NCBI RefSeq assembly: GCF_026107645.2
Contig: NZ_JAPCHV010000001.1
Location: forward strand, 329,947-393,946
Reading direction: 5' to 3'
Origin: Flavobacterium sp. MFBS3-15
GTDB lineage: Bacteria; Bacteroidota; Bacteroidia; Flavobacteriales; Flavobacteriaceae
Length of the DNA: 64,000 nucleotides
A program made the position numbers and the translations under genes. Positions 9,187 to 16,657 of the stretch are shown piece by piece (the first letter of the stretch is position 1; each line of letters starts with the position of its first letter). A model generated the notes under the pieces. It was given only the letters and a program-made list of their open reading frames with translations. It searched no databases and had not been told where the DNA came from.

Positions 9187-9224
9187 ATAAAAAAAAGGTA
9201 AGCATCCCATGACGCCTACCTTTT
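9187..9224 (-). terminator. rho-independent terminator of the YciF-like operon
   Basis: On the minus strand an AAAAGGTA / TACCTTTT stem with an inner GC pairing is followed by a run of eight T. It lies just after the stop codon of the 56-residue gene and before the phosphoesterase gene start. Confidence 0.8.
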
Positions 9225-9243
9225 GATCATGCCGGGATCCCGG

Positions 9244-9414
9244 CTATTGTTTTTCCTCAAAGAATTGGCGCGCCCGCTTCAGCCCCGTGGCTATTGCCTC
9301 CCCTTCCTCAATCCCTTCTTTGAGCAGGGCGTTGGCGATCTCAACCGCCTTTTCCCGGATATCCTCGGGCTGGTTCTTATAAGAAGGGGGGTAATCCCCA
9401 TTATACCACGGCAT
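9244..9414 (-). CDS. 56-residue protein, YdaT/DUF2188-like, partner of YciF-like gene
   Basis: This short gene encodes 56 residues, starting MPWYNGDYPPSYKNQ and ending ARQFFEEKQ. It starts 2 nt after the stop codon of the upstream YciF-like gene and ends at a GCCGGGATCCCGGC palindrome and a strong terminator, so the two are clearly an operon. The N-terminal MPWYNGDYPPSYKN-type sequence and helical, Glu/Lys/Ala-rich remainder are familiar from small uncharacterised stress-associated proteins in Bacteroidota and Proteobacteria (YdaT/DUF2188-like); that family link is from memory and not certain. The tight coupling suggests a joint role with the ferritin-like protein, for example under osmotic or oxidative stress. 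Confidence 0.75.
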   Translation of the reverse strand: MPWYNGDYPPSYKNQPEDIREKAVEIANALLKEGIEEGEAIATGLKRARQFFEEKQ

Positions 9415-9416
9415 GG

Positions 9417-9983
9417 CTAAAGCGTTTCGGGCTGATCTTCGTCAGCAGCTTCCAGGTTAATGCTGTTGTAAGCGGCTTCGGTAAGGGCCTCATCCGCCTG
9501 CTTTTCCTCGGCCAGGGTTTCCTCCAGGAGCGCAGCGATATCGTCATGCCCCAATATTTTTGCAAACGCGGCAAGGGTGCCGTATGACGCGATTTCGTAA
9601 TGCTCGATCTTCTGCGAGGCCGAAATGATCCCGGCATCCCTCACAGGCCCGGCTTCTGTTTCCTCCAGTATCCCTTCGCCTTCCTTGATAAGGCCTTCCA
9701 TAGCATCACATTTTTTGCCCCGGTCGGATTCGCCGAGAATTTCGAAGACCTGCTGCAGGCGTGAAACCTGGCCCTCGGTGACCGCGATGTGGTCTTCGAT
9801 AGCCATCTTCAGGCTGGCATCGGTCGCATTGTTTGCCATCTTGGGAAGCGCTTTGAGCAAGGCGCGCTCGGCGTAGATGATATCTTTCAGCTCATCCACA
9901 AAAAGTTCCCTGAGCCCTTCCGCAGCCGAAGGCTTCGCTGCAACTTTTCTCCCGCTGTCGTTCTGGTTGGTAGAATCTGCCAT
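9417..9983 (-). CDS. ferritin-like DUF892 (YciE/YciF) family protein
   Basis: This is a 188-residue protein. The segment beginning LRELFVDELKDIIYAERALL, followed by MAIEDHIAVTEGQVSRLQQVF, is the signature of the YciE/YciF (DUF892) family, which adopts a ferritin-like four-helix bundle with acidic/His metal ligands (E in VDELKD, E in AERALL, H in EDH). Family members are induced by general, osmotic or oxidative stress. An N-terminal tail of about 25 polar residues precedes the domain, and the C terminus is acidic. It is the first gene of a two-gene operon with the 56-residue protein. The biochemical activity of the family is unknown. Confidence 0.93.
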   Translation of the reverse strand: MADSTNQNDSGRKVAAKPSAAEGLRELFVDELKDIIYAERALLKALPKMANNATDASLKMAIEDHIAVTEGQVSRLQQVFEILGESDRGKKCDAMEGLIKEGEGILEETEAGPVRDAGIISASQKIEHYEIASYGTLAAFAKILGHDDIAALLEETLAEEKQADEALTEAAYNSINLEAADEDQPETL

Positions 9984-10074
9984 GATATAGGTGTTTTAAG
10001 ATTATGCCTTAAAATTACGGCACAGGATGTACCGGCTATGGTAAGCTTTTCTTAATTTGCTAATTTTTAACATC

Positions 10075-10557
10075 TTACTCTTTTTCAAGTTCCCTGATAA
10101 TCAGTTCCGCCGTCCGGTCGATCGCCTGCATTATAATCGCTTCGGCACTGCCCCTGTACACTTCGGCATGCGCTACGAAACCCTTGGGGTACAGGATATG
10201 GATGAACATCGTACCGACAGGCTTGTCAGGTGTTTCGCTGCCTCCGGGGGACACCAGGCCGGTGACGGCGACAGTGATGTCGGACCTGAACAGCTTTGAT
10301 GAATGCTCCGCCAGCGACTGGGTCACCTGTGCTGATTCGGGTGTGTGTTCCGCGATAAGCTGCGGTGGCACCTTTATCAGCTTTTCCTTGACAAAAACCT
10401 TGTAGCAGGATATACCGCCAAGCAGTATCTCTCCCGATTTAGGGGTAAGTGAAAATTCGGAGCACATCCTTCCGGCGGTGGCGCTCTCGATGAATGCGAT
10501 GCTATAGCCTTTTGCGGCTATGGCCTTGCTGCAGTCCGATACTAATTTAGATGGCAT
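10075..10557 (-). CDS. CinA C-terminal domain protein (nicotinamide-nucleotide amidase-like)
   Basis: This is a 160-residue stand-alone CinA domain, the length of PncC-type enzymes. Signature segments are ESATAGRMCSEFS near residue 24, GGISCYKVFVKEKLIKV in the middle, and AVTGLVSPGGSETPDKPVGT near the C terminus, which carries the conserved Gly-rich substrate loop. PncC deamidates nicotinamide mononucleotide to nicotinate mononucleotide in NAD recycling. The catalytic Ser-Lys arrangement is compatible (Ser in ESATAG), but I cannot verify activity. It is cytoplasmic. The start codon lies 12 bp before the end of the DUF6766-like gene, so the two are probably co-transcribed. Confidence 0.9.
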   Translation of the reverse strand: MPSKLVSDCSKAIAAKGYSIAFIESATAGRMCSEFSLTPKSGEILLGGISCYKVFVKEKLIKVPPQLIAEHTPESAQVTQSLAEHSSKLFRSDITVAVTGLVSPGGSETPDKPVGTMFIHILYPKGFVAHAEVYRGSAEAIIMQAIDRTAELIIRELEKE

Positions 10558-10569
10558 AATTGGCAGGTT

Positions 10570-11226
10570 TTATTCACCGGTTTCATTATTAGGGGCGTCG
10601 ACGGGTTTCGATTGGGGCGAACCGATTTGGCGAAGATAGACCGACAGGATGACTATGGCAAAGACCGACAGGAACTCGCTCTGCCAGTTCTGGAAAGATT
10701 CGAACCAGAACCGCGGCTCCAAGAGGTATCCCGAAGCATCAAGTGCGGGTTTGCCTTTGCTTACGCGCTGGACGTTCTCATCGCGCAGGCTCCCGCTGAA
10801 ATGAAGGCAGCAGCTCACGGCGAATAAGCCAAGGAGGGCTATGGTAAGGGAATGCTTGTAGAGAACCAGCACCCATCCCCCGCGGCGGACCGGCCACGGG
10901 GCGCCGGTGCGTTTTGGGTCGGGCTTCCGGTCAACTTCCTCCTTCTTATCCGGGTCCTTGCTTTCCGAGGAGCCCTTCTGGATAAGGAAGATCGTAAGCA
11001 CAACGAACAGTGCCATCTGGAGAAACTCGGACTCCCAGTTTTCGAAGGTCGCCTGCAGGAAATGGCCCGAGGAAAGGTAGTTTCCCAGGTTTGCGGGAAG
11101 CATGCCGTTATCCGCCAGTTCCTGGTTGTATTCCTTAAGCCCAAAGTATACCTGGCCCGCAACAGCCAGCAGGAAGAGCAGGAAAAATGCAAGTGACAGG
11201 GCGTTATTGCGCGCGAAGGCCTTCAT
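10570..11226 (-). CDS. DUF6766-like membrane protein with an internal duplication
   Basis: This encodes 218 residues with four membrane segments in two similar halves. Half one: ALSLAFFLLFLLAVAGQVYF, then FLQATFENWESEFLQMALFV, then SSESK. Half two: HSLTIALLGLFAVSCCLHFS, then FWFESFQNWQSEFLSVFAIV, then SPQSK. Each half pairs a membrane helix with an F-x-NW-x-SEFL motif at the start of the second helix. A charged linker rich in Lys/Asp and then WPVRRGG joins them. Such proteins are found in Bacteroidota and Alphaproteobacteria near stress genes and are annotated as DUF6766, with no known function. The duplication suggests an internal pseudo-twofold symmetry in the membrane. Confidence 0.78.
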   Translation of the reverse strand: MKAFARNNALSLAFFLLFLLAVAGQVYFGLKEYNQELADNGMLPANLGNYLSSGHFLQATFENWESEFLQMALFVVLTIFLIQKGSSESKDPDKKEEVDRKPDPKRTGAPWPVRRGGWVLVLYKHSLTIALLGLFAVSCCLHFSGSLRDENVQRVSKGKPALDASGYLLEPRFWFESFQNWQSEFLSVFAIVILSVYLRQIGSPQSKPVDAPNNETGE

Positions 11227-11415
11227 ATTTTTTTTACCATAAAGTTAGCCTCTGTACCTGAAGTTTCCATAGGATTTAGAAAAAAATTAGCTATCATGTA
11301 CATCAGGTTCTTATAGCCGTACGTCTTTTGCGTGTTTTTTGCAACTTTTTGAACGAAATTGTAAATTTTCAGTTAGGCCCAATAATGTAACTTCACAGCC
11401 ATAACACCTATAGCC

Positions 11416-11694
11416 ATGAAAAAGTATTCGCTCGATCCTGACGGTATTTCAGCGTTCCACGACATGATAGGCGCCCTGGGGGACGAAGGGCTCGTCCGGC
11501 ACGCACAGGCTGCCTCCACCGACTTCCTCAGCTGGGCCGCCGGCAACTTTGAACTGGACGTGAGTCTCTTGGAGGAACTTCGCGCGCTACCGGGGCGTTT
11601 CCTGCTGCAGGCGGGCTGGTGGGCCGGCGCATGCCTTGTAGGAAGGATGCCGCTGCATTTCCTGTTCAGCTGCCTGGTACGCAGGGCGTTTTAA
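11416..11694 (+). CDS. small hypothetical protein
   Basis: This encodes 92 residues, starting MKKYSLDPDGISAFHDMIGAL and ending in a hydrophobic stretch (FLLQAGWWAGACLVGRMPLHFLFSCLV). The N-terminal half is soluble-like with a possible helical hairpin; the C-terminal 40 residues could form one membrane segment. I do not recognise a family. It is transcribed divergently from the DUF6766-like gene, and the response regulator follows 71 bp downstream on the same strand. Its start is preceded by an AT-rich stretch typical of Bacteroidota ribosome-binding regions. Confidence 0.5.
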   Translation: MKKYSLDPDGISAFHDMIGALGDEGLVRHAQAASTDFLSWAAGNFELDVSLLEELRALPGRFLLQAGWWAGACLVGRMPLHFLFSCLVRRAF

Positions 11695-11765
11695 TAAAAC
11701 TATAACAGTCAAACGCTGCCGTTATCGGGTGAAAAGCCCTATCTTTATCGCCAAAGACCAACGCT

Positions 11766-12194
11766 ATGAGTAAAAGAGGGCCGATAATTGTCATTGATGA
11801 CGATGAGGATGACAGGGAGATAATGAGGGAGATCTTAGAGAGCCTGGGCCAGGAGAATGCCGTAGTGACATTGCCTGACGGTGATACGGCGCTCGATTAC
11901 CTCAGAAATACTGCCGTCAAGCCCTTTATGGTCATTTCCGATATCAATATGCCAAAGATGAACGGATATGAGCTTCGCGACCGCATATTGCGCGACGAGC
12001 TGCTGAGCCGGAAATGCGTACCCTATATCTTCTTTACGACGTCTGCGGCCGAAGAGACGGTCGAGAAAGCATACCAGCTTTCCGTGCAGGGGTTCTTTCA
12101 TAAGGTCAATGATTATAACCATTACCGCTCGCTTTTGGAAAAAGTCCTTTCGTATTGGAAAGAGGCAGATATACCAAAATTAGGCATCGCATAA
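11766..12194 (+). CDS. single-domain response regulator receiver protein (Rcp1-like)
   Basis: This is a 142-residue stand-alone receiver domain. The acidic cluster IDDDEDDRE lies near residues 10-18, the phospho-acceptor is Asp59 in VISDINMPKMNG, the conserved Thr is in FFTTSA (about 91-92), and the conserved Lys is K113 in FFHKVNDY. There is no output domain, so it should relay a phosphoryl group or act by protein contacts. A TATCTTTA sequence at 11740-11747 resembles a Bacteroidota -7 box and fits a start 19 bp downstream. No histidine kinase gene is present nearby, so its kinase is encoded elsewhere. Confidence 0.93.
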   Translation: MSKRGPIIVIDDDEDDREIMREILESLGQENAVVTLPDGDTALDYLRNTAVKPFMVISDINMPKMNGYELRDRILRDELLSRKCVPYIFFTTSAAEETVEKAYQLSVQGFFHKVNDYNHYRSLLEKVLSYWKEADIPKLGIA

Positions 12195-12412
12195 AAAAGA
12201 ATTTAAAAATCCCTATTCATTTATCGTTGGTAAGGTGTTCAACGACACATGCCAGAGTGCCTGATTCCGTCAGATAACAGTATCCGTTGTCTGCCGGGGC
12301 TGAACAGGATAGCTTATGGATTGGAGACCTTGCTGGTTTTGTCGGAGGTAGGAGCAGTCCCGCGCCGCACAGAAACCCGCAAGACAGGGTTCTATGCGGT
12401 GTGGCGCGATTT

Positions 12413-13186
12413 TCAGACGGGCAGGGACGATGCCTTGAACTCCCCAAGGTTCAGGAAGCAGCCCCTATTGGCTGTATAGCCGTTCCGGAATAGCTGCCAT
12501 AACAGCGAGCAGCCTGCCTGTGCAAGGGTGCTGTTGATGAATAAGTCCTGCCTCTCAAGGGCTTCGGCGAGGGAGCAGCTTGGCGCATTATCCGTGTCGG
12601 ATTGTCGCAGCAACTCCCCAAATTCTTCCGTAATGAACGGCAGGCATTCCACCGTTTCAAACTTGTCCGAATTCGGCTGCTTTACCTTGCCGATAGTGGA
12701 CAGGATAACCTGCCCCGTGTCCCTGCTGTTCCCGAAATCCATCCAGTACCTTGGGATATTGGCATAGTGCTTCCTGCCATCGTCCCGCAGCAATGCCTCG
12801 GCGATGGCAAAGCGTGCAGCTGCGCTGTCCACGCAGGATATATAAAGGGCAGCCCTTACGTTGGTATCTGCATCAAATCGCCTGTTCACGGCTTTCCACA
12901 TCGTGCCGAAAAATCGGTTGCAGCGCGTTATCAATGCAGCAGATTTTGAAAGCCCGACCTCACACTCGGCGAACAGCTGCCTGCCACGGTTGGCTTCGGT
13001 CACTACATCATCGTCCCACAGGCTCACCTGAAACCCTGCATGCCCGAGGGCTTGCAGGCTATGGCTCATCCGTGCGAGGGCGGTCAGTACCTGTGAGCCT
13101 GTGCCGCCCGCCCCGATGAGGCAGACTTCGATGGCGTTGGTCGGGTTGAGCAGTTCGGGGGCTATAAAATGGGCTTTTGGTTTCAT
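12413..13186 (-). CDS. PRTRC system ThiF family protein (E1-like)
   Basis: This is a 257-residue E1/ThiF-type adenylyltransferase. The nucleotide-binding loop is LIGAGGTGSQ (residues 23-32). The E1 signature DDDVVTEANRGRQ (58-70) supplies the catalytic Asp, Asn and Arg-Gln. Cys204 in APSCSLAEAL is a candidate thiolation cysteine. Its small size and adjacency to proteins B and C identify it as the ThiF component of a PRTRC cassette. E1 proteins activate the C-terminal glycine of a ubiquitin-like protein; here the partner would be protein C at 15063-15281. The start codon overlaps the stop of protein B by one base (TGATG), so translation is coupled. It is the last gene of the cassette. Confidence 0.9.
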   Translation of the reverse strand: MKPKAHFIAPELLNPTNAIEVCLIGAGGTGSQVLTALARMSHSLQALGHAGFQVSLWDDDVVTEANRGRQLFAECEVGLSKSAALITRCNRFFGTMWKAVNRRFDADTNVRAALYISCVDSAAARFAIAEALLRDDGRKHYANIPRYWMDFGNSRDTGQVILSTIGKVKQPNSDKFETVECLPFITEEFGELLRQSDTDNAPSCSLAEALERQDLFINSTLAQAGCSLLWQLFRNGYTANRGCFLNLGEFKASSLPV

Positions 13187-13896
13187 CAGAACAGGTCTTT
13201 AAGGGTTTTACCATTGGGCAGCGATACATCGACAGGGAAGGGGCTTCCCGTTTCCATAAGTTGTTTATACAGGCTTACGAGGTTGCCGTGGACGGGGGAG
13301 TTCCCGCCGATGAAGTGGCTGAAATAACTATCAAAGAAATATCCTTCCCATGCGGCGATGAATTCCTCAAGCGAGGCGGTCTTTGAAATTTTTACACTTA
13401 CGTTTCCCATACACACGTTCCCGTTTTCATACAGGTTCATAAACGGGGCGTAGCAGAGCGGTGTATTTAGGCTTAACTTTCTCTTGCCTTTGCCTTTCAG
13501 GGCATAGAGGAACAGCCTGTTCCTGTCCGCTGCCCACACCAAGGCAGGCAGATGAAGCCGTCCTGACGGCAGCCCGAGGCTATCGGCAAAATGCAGGGTT
13601 TTCGCCTGCGGCTTGGTGTACCATACCACGCTCCCTTTTTCGCAGGGGTTGAGATGCAGCACACAGGGAGGCAGTAAACCCTCCGGTCGCAGGAAAGCTT
13701 TTTCAGCTTCCTTCCTGACATCGAGTGCCTTGGCAAGCCCACGCGCTTCCCGCAGGGTAAGCGGCCGCGGATTTAGAGGGCATCCGTTGTCGTCCATATC
13801 GTAATGCTCAATGTACAGTCTCTGCTCATTGCCGTCGGGCTTGAACAGCACGAGGGCGGCGGCGGGGTGGTACAGCGTTGGGCTATCGGTTTCCAT
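13186..13896 (-). CDS. PRTRC system protein B (prokaryotic E2 family D-like)
   Basis: This is a 236-residue protein. Recognisable family segments include ALVLFKPDGNEQRLYIEHYD, LPALVWAADRNRLFLYAL, and NLYENGNVCMGNVSV followed by LEEFIAAWEGYFFDSYFSH. Protein B of PRTRC cassettes corresponds to the Prok-E2_D family, a divergent relative of ubiquitin-conjugating E2 enzymes. Cys162 in NVCMGNV lies in the most conserved region and is a candidate catalytic cysteine; this assignment is inference. The gene overlaps the upstream 389-residue gene by 14 nt and the downstream ThiF gene by 1 nt, all on the minus strand, consistent with one operon and stoichiometric production. Confidence 0.88.
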   Translation of the reverse strand: METDSPTLYHPAAALVLFKPDGNEQRLYIEHYDMDDNGCPLNPRPLTLREARGLAKALDVRKEAEKAFLRPEGLLPPCVLHLNPCEKGSVVWYTKPQAKTLHFADSLGLPSGRLHLPALVWAADRNRLFLYALKGKGKRKLSLNTPLCYAPFMNLYENGNVCMGNVSVKISKTASLEEFIAAWEGYFFDSYFSHFIGGNSPVHGNLVSLYKQLMETGSPFPVDVSLPNGKTLKDLF

Positions 13897-15052
13897 ACTC
13901 TTTGTTGTTTAGTATATCGCATAAGTCATCCATCAGGCGGAAGAGCCTGCATTCAAAATCAAGGCTATCGTTCTCGTGCGCCCGACCGTCAAAGATGCGG
14001 CGCAGTACAGGCTCTTGTATCTGCGTGTATTCGCCGAACTCGGCGTTCACGCATTCGGACAGGGTTTGGTACAGCCACCCTTTCGTATTGGCGCAGAAGC
14101 TGATGTATTTGTCCATCGTGATGCAATCCTCATCGCCATAGTCGTCGGGGTCGGGCAGTACGCTCCCGTCTGCATTGCGGTACAGGCTCTCCTGCGGGTA
14201 GTCCCGTATCAGTTGCAGGCAGTCGTGCGCCAAGGATAAGCAGTCCCAATCATAGGCATCGCGCGGGACAAGTTTTTCGGCATTGGCTTGCAGGTGCTCA
14301 AGGCTGTAGGTGTTCCACAGCCTGCGCTGCATCACCGCGCCGATATGCTGCGCCTCGTGCAGCTGCGAGCGTTGCTGCCAGTAGTGTTCCTGCTCCCATC
14401 CCTCGGGGTCGGCTTCGACCCACTCGGCTATCATATCATATTGCCAACAGAGGTAACTGCCCTCATCACGGTAATGCGGCATCCCTGCCCTGTGGAACAG
14501 GTAGCCGCACACCCCGAGCAGCAGGGCTGCCCCTTTGCGCCGACTGCGGTCTTTCATCAGGTAATGCAGGGGTACGAGCGGGATGTAATAGAGCGTATTG
14601 CCCGTGCAGTACGTTTCTGTGGCGGCAAGGCAGGCCGTATTATCCTGCTGCTGCACTTCAAGGGAGATACTTTCCTCCTTTACCTTTCGCAGCAGCTTAT
14701 CCGCTTCCCACAGGACTAATGCCCTGCTGTAGGGATAGCCGAGGTGGTGGGTCGGTGTGAGGGAAATGCCGTAATGCGTTGTGAGCAGCCCGAGGGAGCG
14801 GAAGAAGGCTTCTTCTTCCTGTGGGGCTGCCACAGTTCCCTGCCCTGCAAGGTGGGGCAGGAAGCGGCATTTCAGAAAACCATAGGCAGCAGCCCCTGTG
14901 GGGCGGATTGCAGCCTGTCGCGCTGCACCTCCGCGGCATCCCTTCGGCGGGAGAGTTGCAGGATGAATTCCCCTGCGCCTTGGTGCAGCTGCTTTTGGCT
15001 TCTGTCTTGGGGCAGGCGAAGCTGCCCCGCTATAGTGTGTTGCATCGTCCAT
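13883..15052 (-). CDS. PRTRC-cassette protein of unassigned type (possible protein F position)
   Basis: This is a 389-residue protein in the operon between protein C and protein B. The first 50 residues are Pro/Ala/Arg-rich and look disordered. The remainder is helical, with many Leu, Trp, Tyr and His residues and a Cys-containing segment. Its position is where PRTRC operons often carry protein F or an alpha-helical protein of the ubiquitin-like gene neighbourhoods; I cannot confirm membership of either family. It starts 10 bp after the end of protein C and overlaps protein B by 14 nt. Long open frames on the other strand in this GC-rich region are shadows. Confidence 0.72.
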   Translation of the reverse strand: MDDATHYSGAASPAPRQKPKAAAPRRRGIHPATLPPKGCRGGAARQAAIRPTGAAAYGFLKCRFLPHLAGQGTVAAPQEEEAFFRSLGLLTTHYGISLTPTHHLGYPYSRALVLWEADKLLRKVKEESISLEVQQQDNTACLAATETYCTGNTLYYIPLVPLHYLMKDRSRRKGAALLLGVCGYLFHRAGMPHYRDEGSYLCWQYDMIAEWVEADPEGWEQEHYWQQRSQLHEAQHIGAVMQRRLWNTYSLEHLQANAEKLVPRDAYDWDCLSLAHDCLQLIRDYPQESLYRNADGSVLPDPDDYGDEDCITMDKYISFCANTKGWLYQTLSECVNAEFGEYTQIQEPVLRRIFDGRAHENDSLDFECRLFRLMDDLCDILNNKEYGNR

Positions 15053-15062
15053 AATATATAGT

Positions 15063-15281
15063 TTATCCTTTAGTCCCCATCAGGCTCTCAAAGCGGTATT
15101 GCACCGCATCGTTATCAATCACGGGGCCGCTGACTTTAGCGGTCGTGAGCAGGGGGTAGGTGTTGGCATAGAAGTGCAAGACCGCATCCACGCTCCACGC
15201 GGGGTCGGGGTCAGCCAAGGTAATCTCTGCCTGCTGTTCCTTCATCGTGAACAGCCTCGGCATCAGGTGTGTTGTCATCAT
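15063..15281 (-). CDS. PRTRC system protein C (prokaryotic ubiquitin-like)
   Basis: This is a 72-residue protein of the Prok_Ub/PRTRC C family. The key features are the small size, the mid-protein segment SVDAVLHFYANTYPLLTTAKVSG and a C terminus ending in MGTKG, i.e. an exposed terminal glycine as in ubiquitin-like modifiers. Expected fold: beta-grasp. The gene overlaps the end of protein E by 71 nt in another frame. I chose the first ATG because it gives the usual N-terminal length before the FTMKEQ-type strand; later ATGs at 15263 and 15245 are possible. In a conjugation model, ThiF (E1) would adenylate the terminal glycine and protein B (E2-like) would transfer it. Confidence 0.88.
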   Translation of the reverse strand: MMTTHLMPRLFTMKEQQAEITLADPDPAWSVDAVLHFYANTYPLLTTAKVSGPVIDNDAVQYRFESLMGTKG

Positions 15282-15615
15282 AATCTTGGGTATTAGATTC
15301 TACAAGTGTCTCGGGGGCGGCAGCCACGAACAGGTCGGGAGCGAACTGCTTCGACAGGCTTGCCCTGCGCGCGCGCAGCGTATCGGCTCGGTCAGGATAG
15401 TCGGAAGGCTGCGGCACTTTGCTCCACGCGTCCTTAAATTTTCCTTCTGCCTCGAGGGCATCCACCTGCGCTATCGCCTCAAGGTATTTCTTCTCCTTAG
15501 GATCTTGCGGTACAGCCTTTTCGGCTTTGTCCGCTTTATCGCTTTTCTCCGCCTTTTTCTTTCCCATTGCGGATTGCTTCTTCGCTTCTTCCTGCCCTTT
15601 GAGGAACTGCTCCAT
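15211..15615 (-). pseudogene. PRTRC system protein E, N-terminally truncated
   Basis: The 134 residues begin MEQFLKGQEEAKKQS, pass through a Lys/Ala/Glu-rich linker, and reach the family segment KKYLEAIAQVDALEAEGKFK with WSKVPQPSDYP. This matches only the C-terminal part of PRTRC protein E; the usual N-terminal domain of roughly 90 residues is absent. The frame stays open only about 30 bp further upstream, to 15646, where unrelated sequence on the opposite strand begins. The truncation coincides with the 3' stub of a DUF3945-type gene, so this is a recombination junction. The remaining ORF could still be translated from the internal ATG. Cassette components A, D and ParB are missing. Confidence 0.78.
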
Positions 15616-15620
15616 ATTGA

Positions 15621-16058
15621 GAAGCAGCTGGGGTCCAGTTAGACTTCAAAGACGCAGACGACAAAGGCAACTTTGCGGTGAAGCAGTACCATGAGAATTA
15701 TGGCTACGACCTTGAGGCCACTTTGGCAAAGCATCCCATTAAGGAACTGGAGAACAACTCCCACAGGGATGATCTTATTAATTCGCTAAAAAAAGGCAAC
15801 CTGCAATCTGCTACTTTCATAAAGGACGGGCAGGAAGTGAAGCAGTACATCGAGGCTAACCCGCAGTTCAAAAGCCTGAACATTTATGATGACGCCCATA
15901 AGCGTGTCGATGTCAATCAGGCCAAAGCCCAAGGTGAATCACAGCATGAAGGCCAGCGCCAGAAGGAATCTCAGAAATCCAAAGCGGAAGAGGGCGACGA
16001 GGATGGCCCCGGTGAGCAAAAAGAGAAAAAGCAGCGTCGTAAATCCAGAAGCATATAA
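15621..16058 (+). pseudogene. C-terminal remnant of a DUF3945-type mobile-element protein
   Basis: The open frame runs 145 residues from 15621 (after a stop at 15618-15620) to 16058. It contains VQLDFKDADDKGNFAVKQYH, LEATLAKHPIKELEN, and ANPQFKSLNIYDDAHKRV, followed by a long Gln/Lys/Glu/Arg-rich tail. This is the C-terminal pattern of DUF3945/DUF4099 proteins encoded on Bacteroidota plasmids and conjugative transposons; the large N-terminal part is missing. A GTG at 15678 could serve as an internal start. It is joined head-to-head to the truncated protein E, so both genes lost their 5' parts at the same place. Confidence 0.72.
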
Positions 16059-16060
16059 TC

Positions 16061-16345
16061 ATGAACTTACTTGAGCCCCTTACCGCCTTCTTTGAGCGAA
16101 CGCGCAGCGACCAGCGTATAGGCAATACGCATATCGGCATTTACGCGGCACTCTTGCAGTACCGGCTGGAAAGGGGCTTTTGTAATCCTGTGGATGCCAT
16201 CAGCACCGAAATTATGGACATTGCCAAAATTTCCGCGCATAAGACCTACTATCGCTGCCTTAAAGAAATGAATGAATATGGTTATCTGCGTTATGTGCCC
16301 TCCAAAAAAAAGAACAGGGCCAGCAAAATTTATTTTCAGGTTTGA
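16061..16345 (+). CDS. small winged-helix-like protein of a mobile element
   Basis: This encodes 94 residues: a first half MNLLEPLTAFFERTRSDQRI followed by IGIYAALLQYRLERGF, and a second half ISAHKTYYRCLKEMNEYGYLRYV ending in a basic tail and KIYFQV. The pattern (helix, then K-T-Y-Y-R-C-L-K-E-M recognition-type helix, then a YLRYVPS beta strand) looks like a winged helix used in replication or transcription control on Bacteroidota plasmids and conjugative elements. It starts 2 nt after the stop of the DUF3945 remnant, suggesting it was its operon partner. The 101-residue protein at 16632 has the same architecture. Confidence 0.68.
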   Translation: MNLLEPLTAFFERTRSDQRIGNTHIGIYAALLQYRLERGFCNPVDAISTEIMDIAKISAHKTYYRCLKEMNEYGYLRYVPSKKKNRASKIYFQV

Positions 16346-16360
16346 CGGTAAAACTTTAAA

Positions 16361-16657
16361 ATGGACGAAATGGAAGATGGTGTTACCAAAGAAGATCTAC
16401 GCCAGTTCGGGATGCTCCTGATCGGCACAATCCGAAAAATGATAGAAGGGTCGAAGCAGGCAGAAACTGGAGAAGTTGAGGTAGAATGGCTAAAAGCACG
16501 GGTTGTCAGGAAAATGCTGGATATTTCAGCTGCTTCACTCCAAAATTTAAGGATAACCGGTAAAGTAAGGTTTAAAAAAGTTTTAGGGTCGTACTACTAT
16601 AATAAAAATGATCTACTACAATTATTCAACAATGAAAGCAAACCGGATCAACATTGA
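16361..16657 (+). CDS. helix-turn-helix (MerR/excisionase-type) domain protein
   Basis: This encodes 98 residues. The second half (VEWLKARVVRKMLDISAASL followed by RITGKVRFKKVLGSYYYNK and LLQLF) has the arrangement of the Bacteroidota HTH_17-type excisionase-like domain: a helix pair ending in SAASLQNLR, then a short wing that reads like R-x-x-G-K-V-x-F-x-K. Such proteins flank integrases and mobilisation genes of conjugative transposons and control excision or transcription. It follows the first winged-helix gene by 15 bp and overlaps the next gene by 26 nt, so the three form one operon. Confidence 0.75.
   Translation: MDEMEDGVTKEDLRQFGMLLIGTIRKMIEGSKQAETGEVEVEWLKARVVRKMLDISAASLQNLRITGKVRFKKVLGSYYYNKNDLLQLFNNESKPDQH

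Noticed and set aside
12195..12480. Small plus- and minus-strand ORFs around the end of the ThiF gene
   Set aside because: Overlap the ThiF 3' end or lie in the short non-coding gap; no motif or plausible start.
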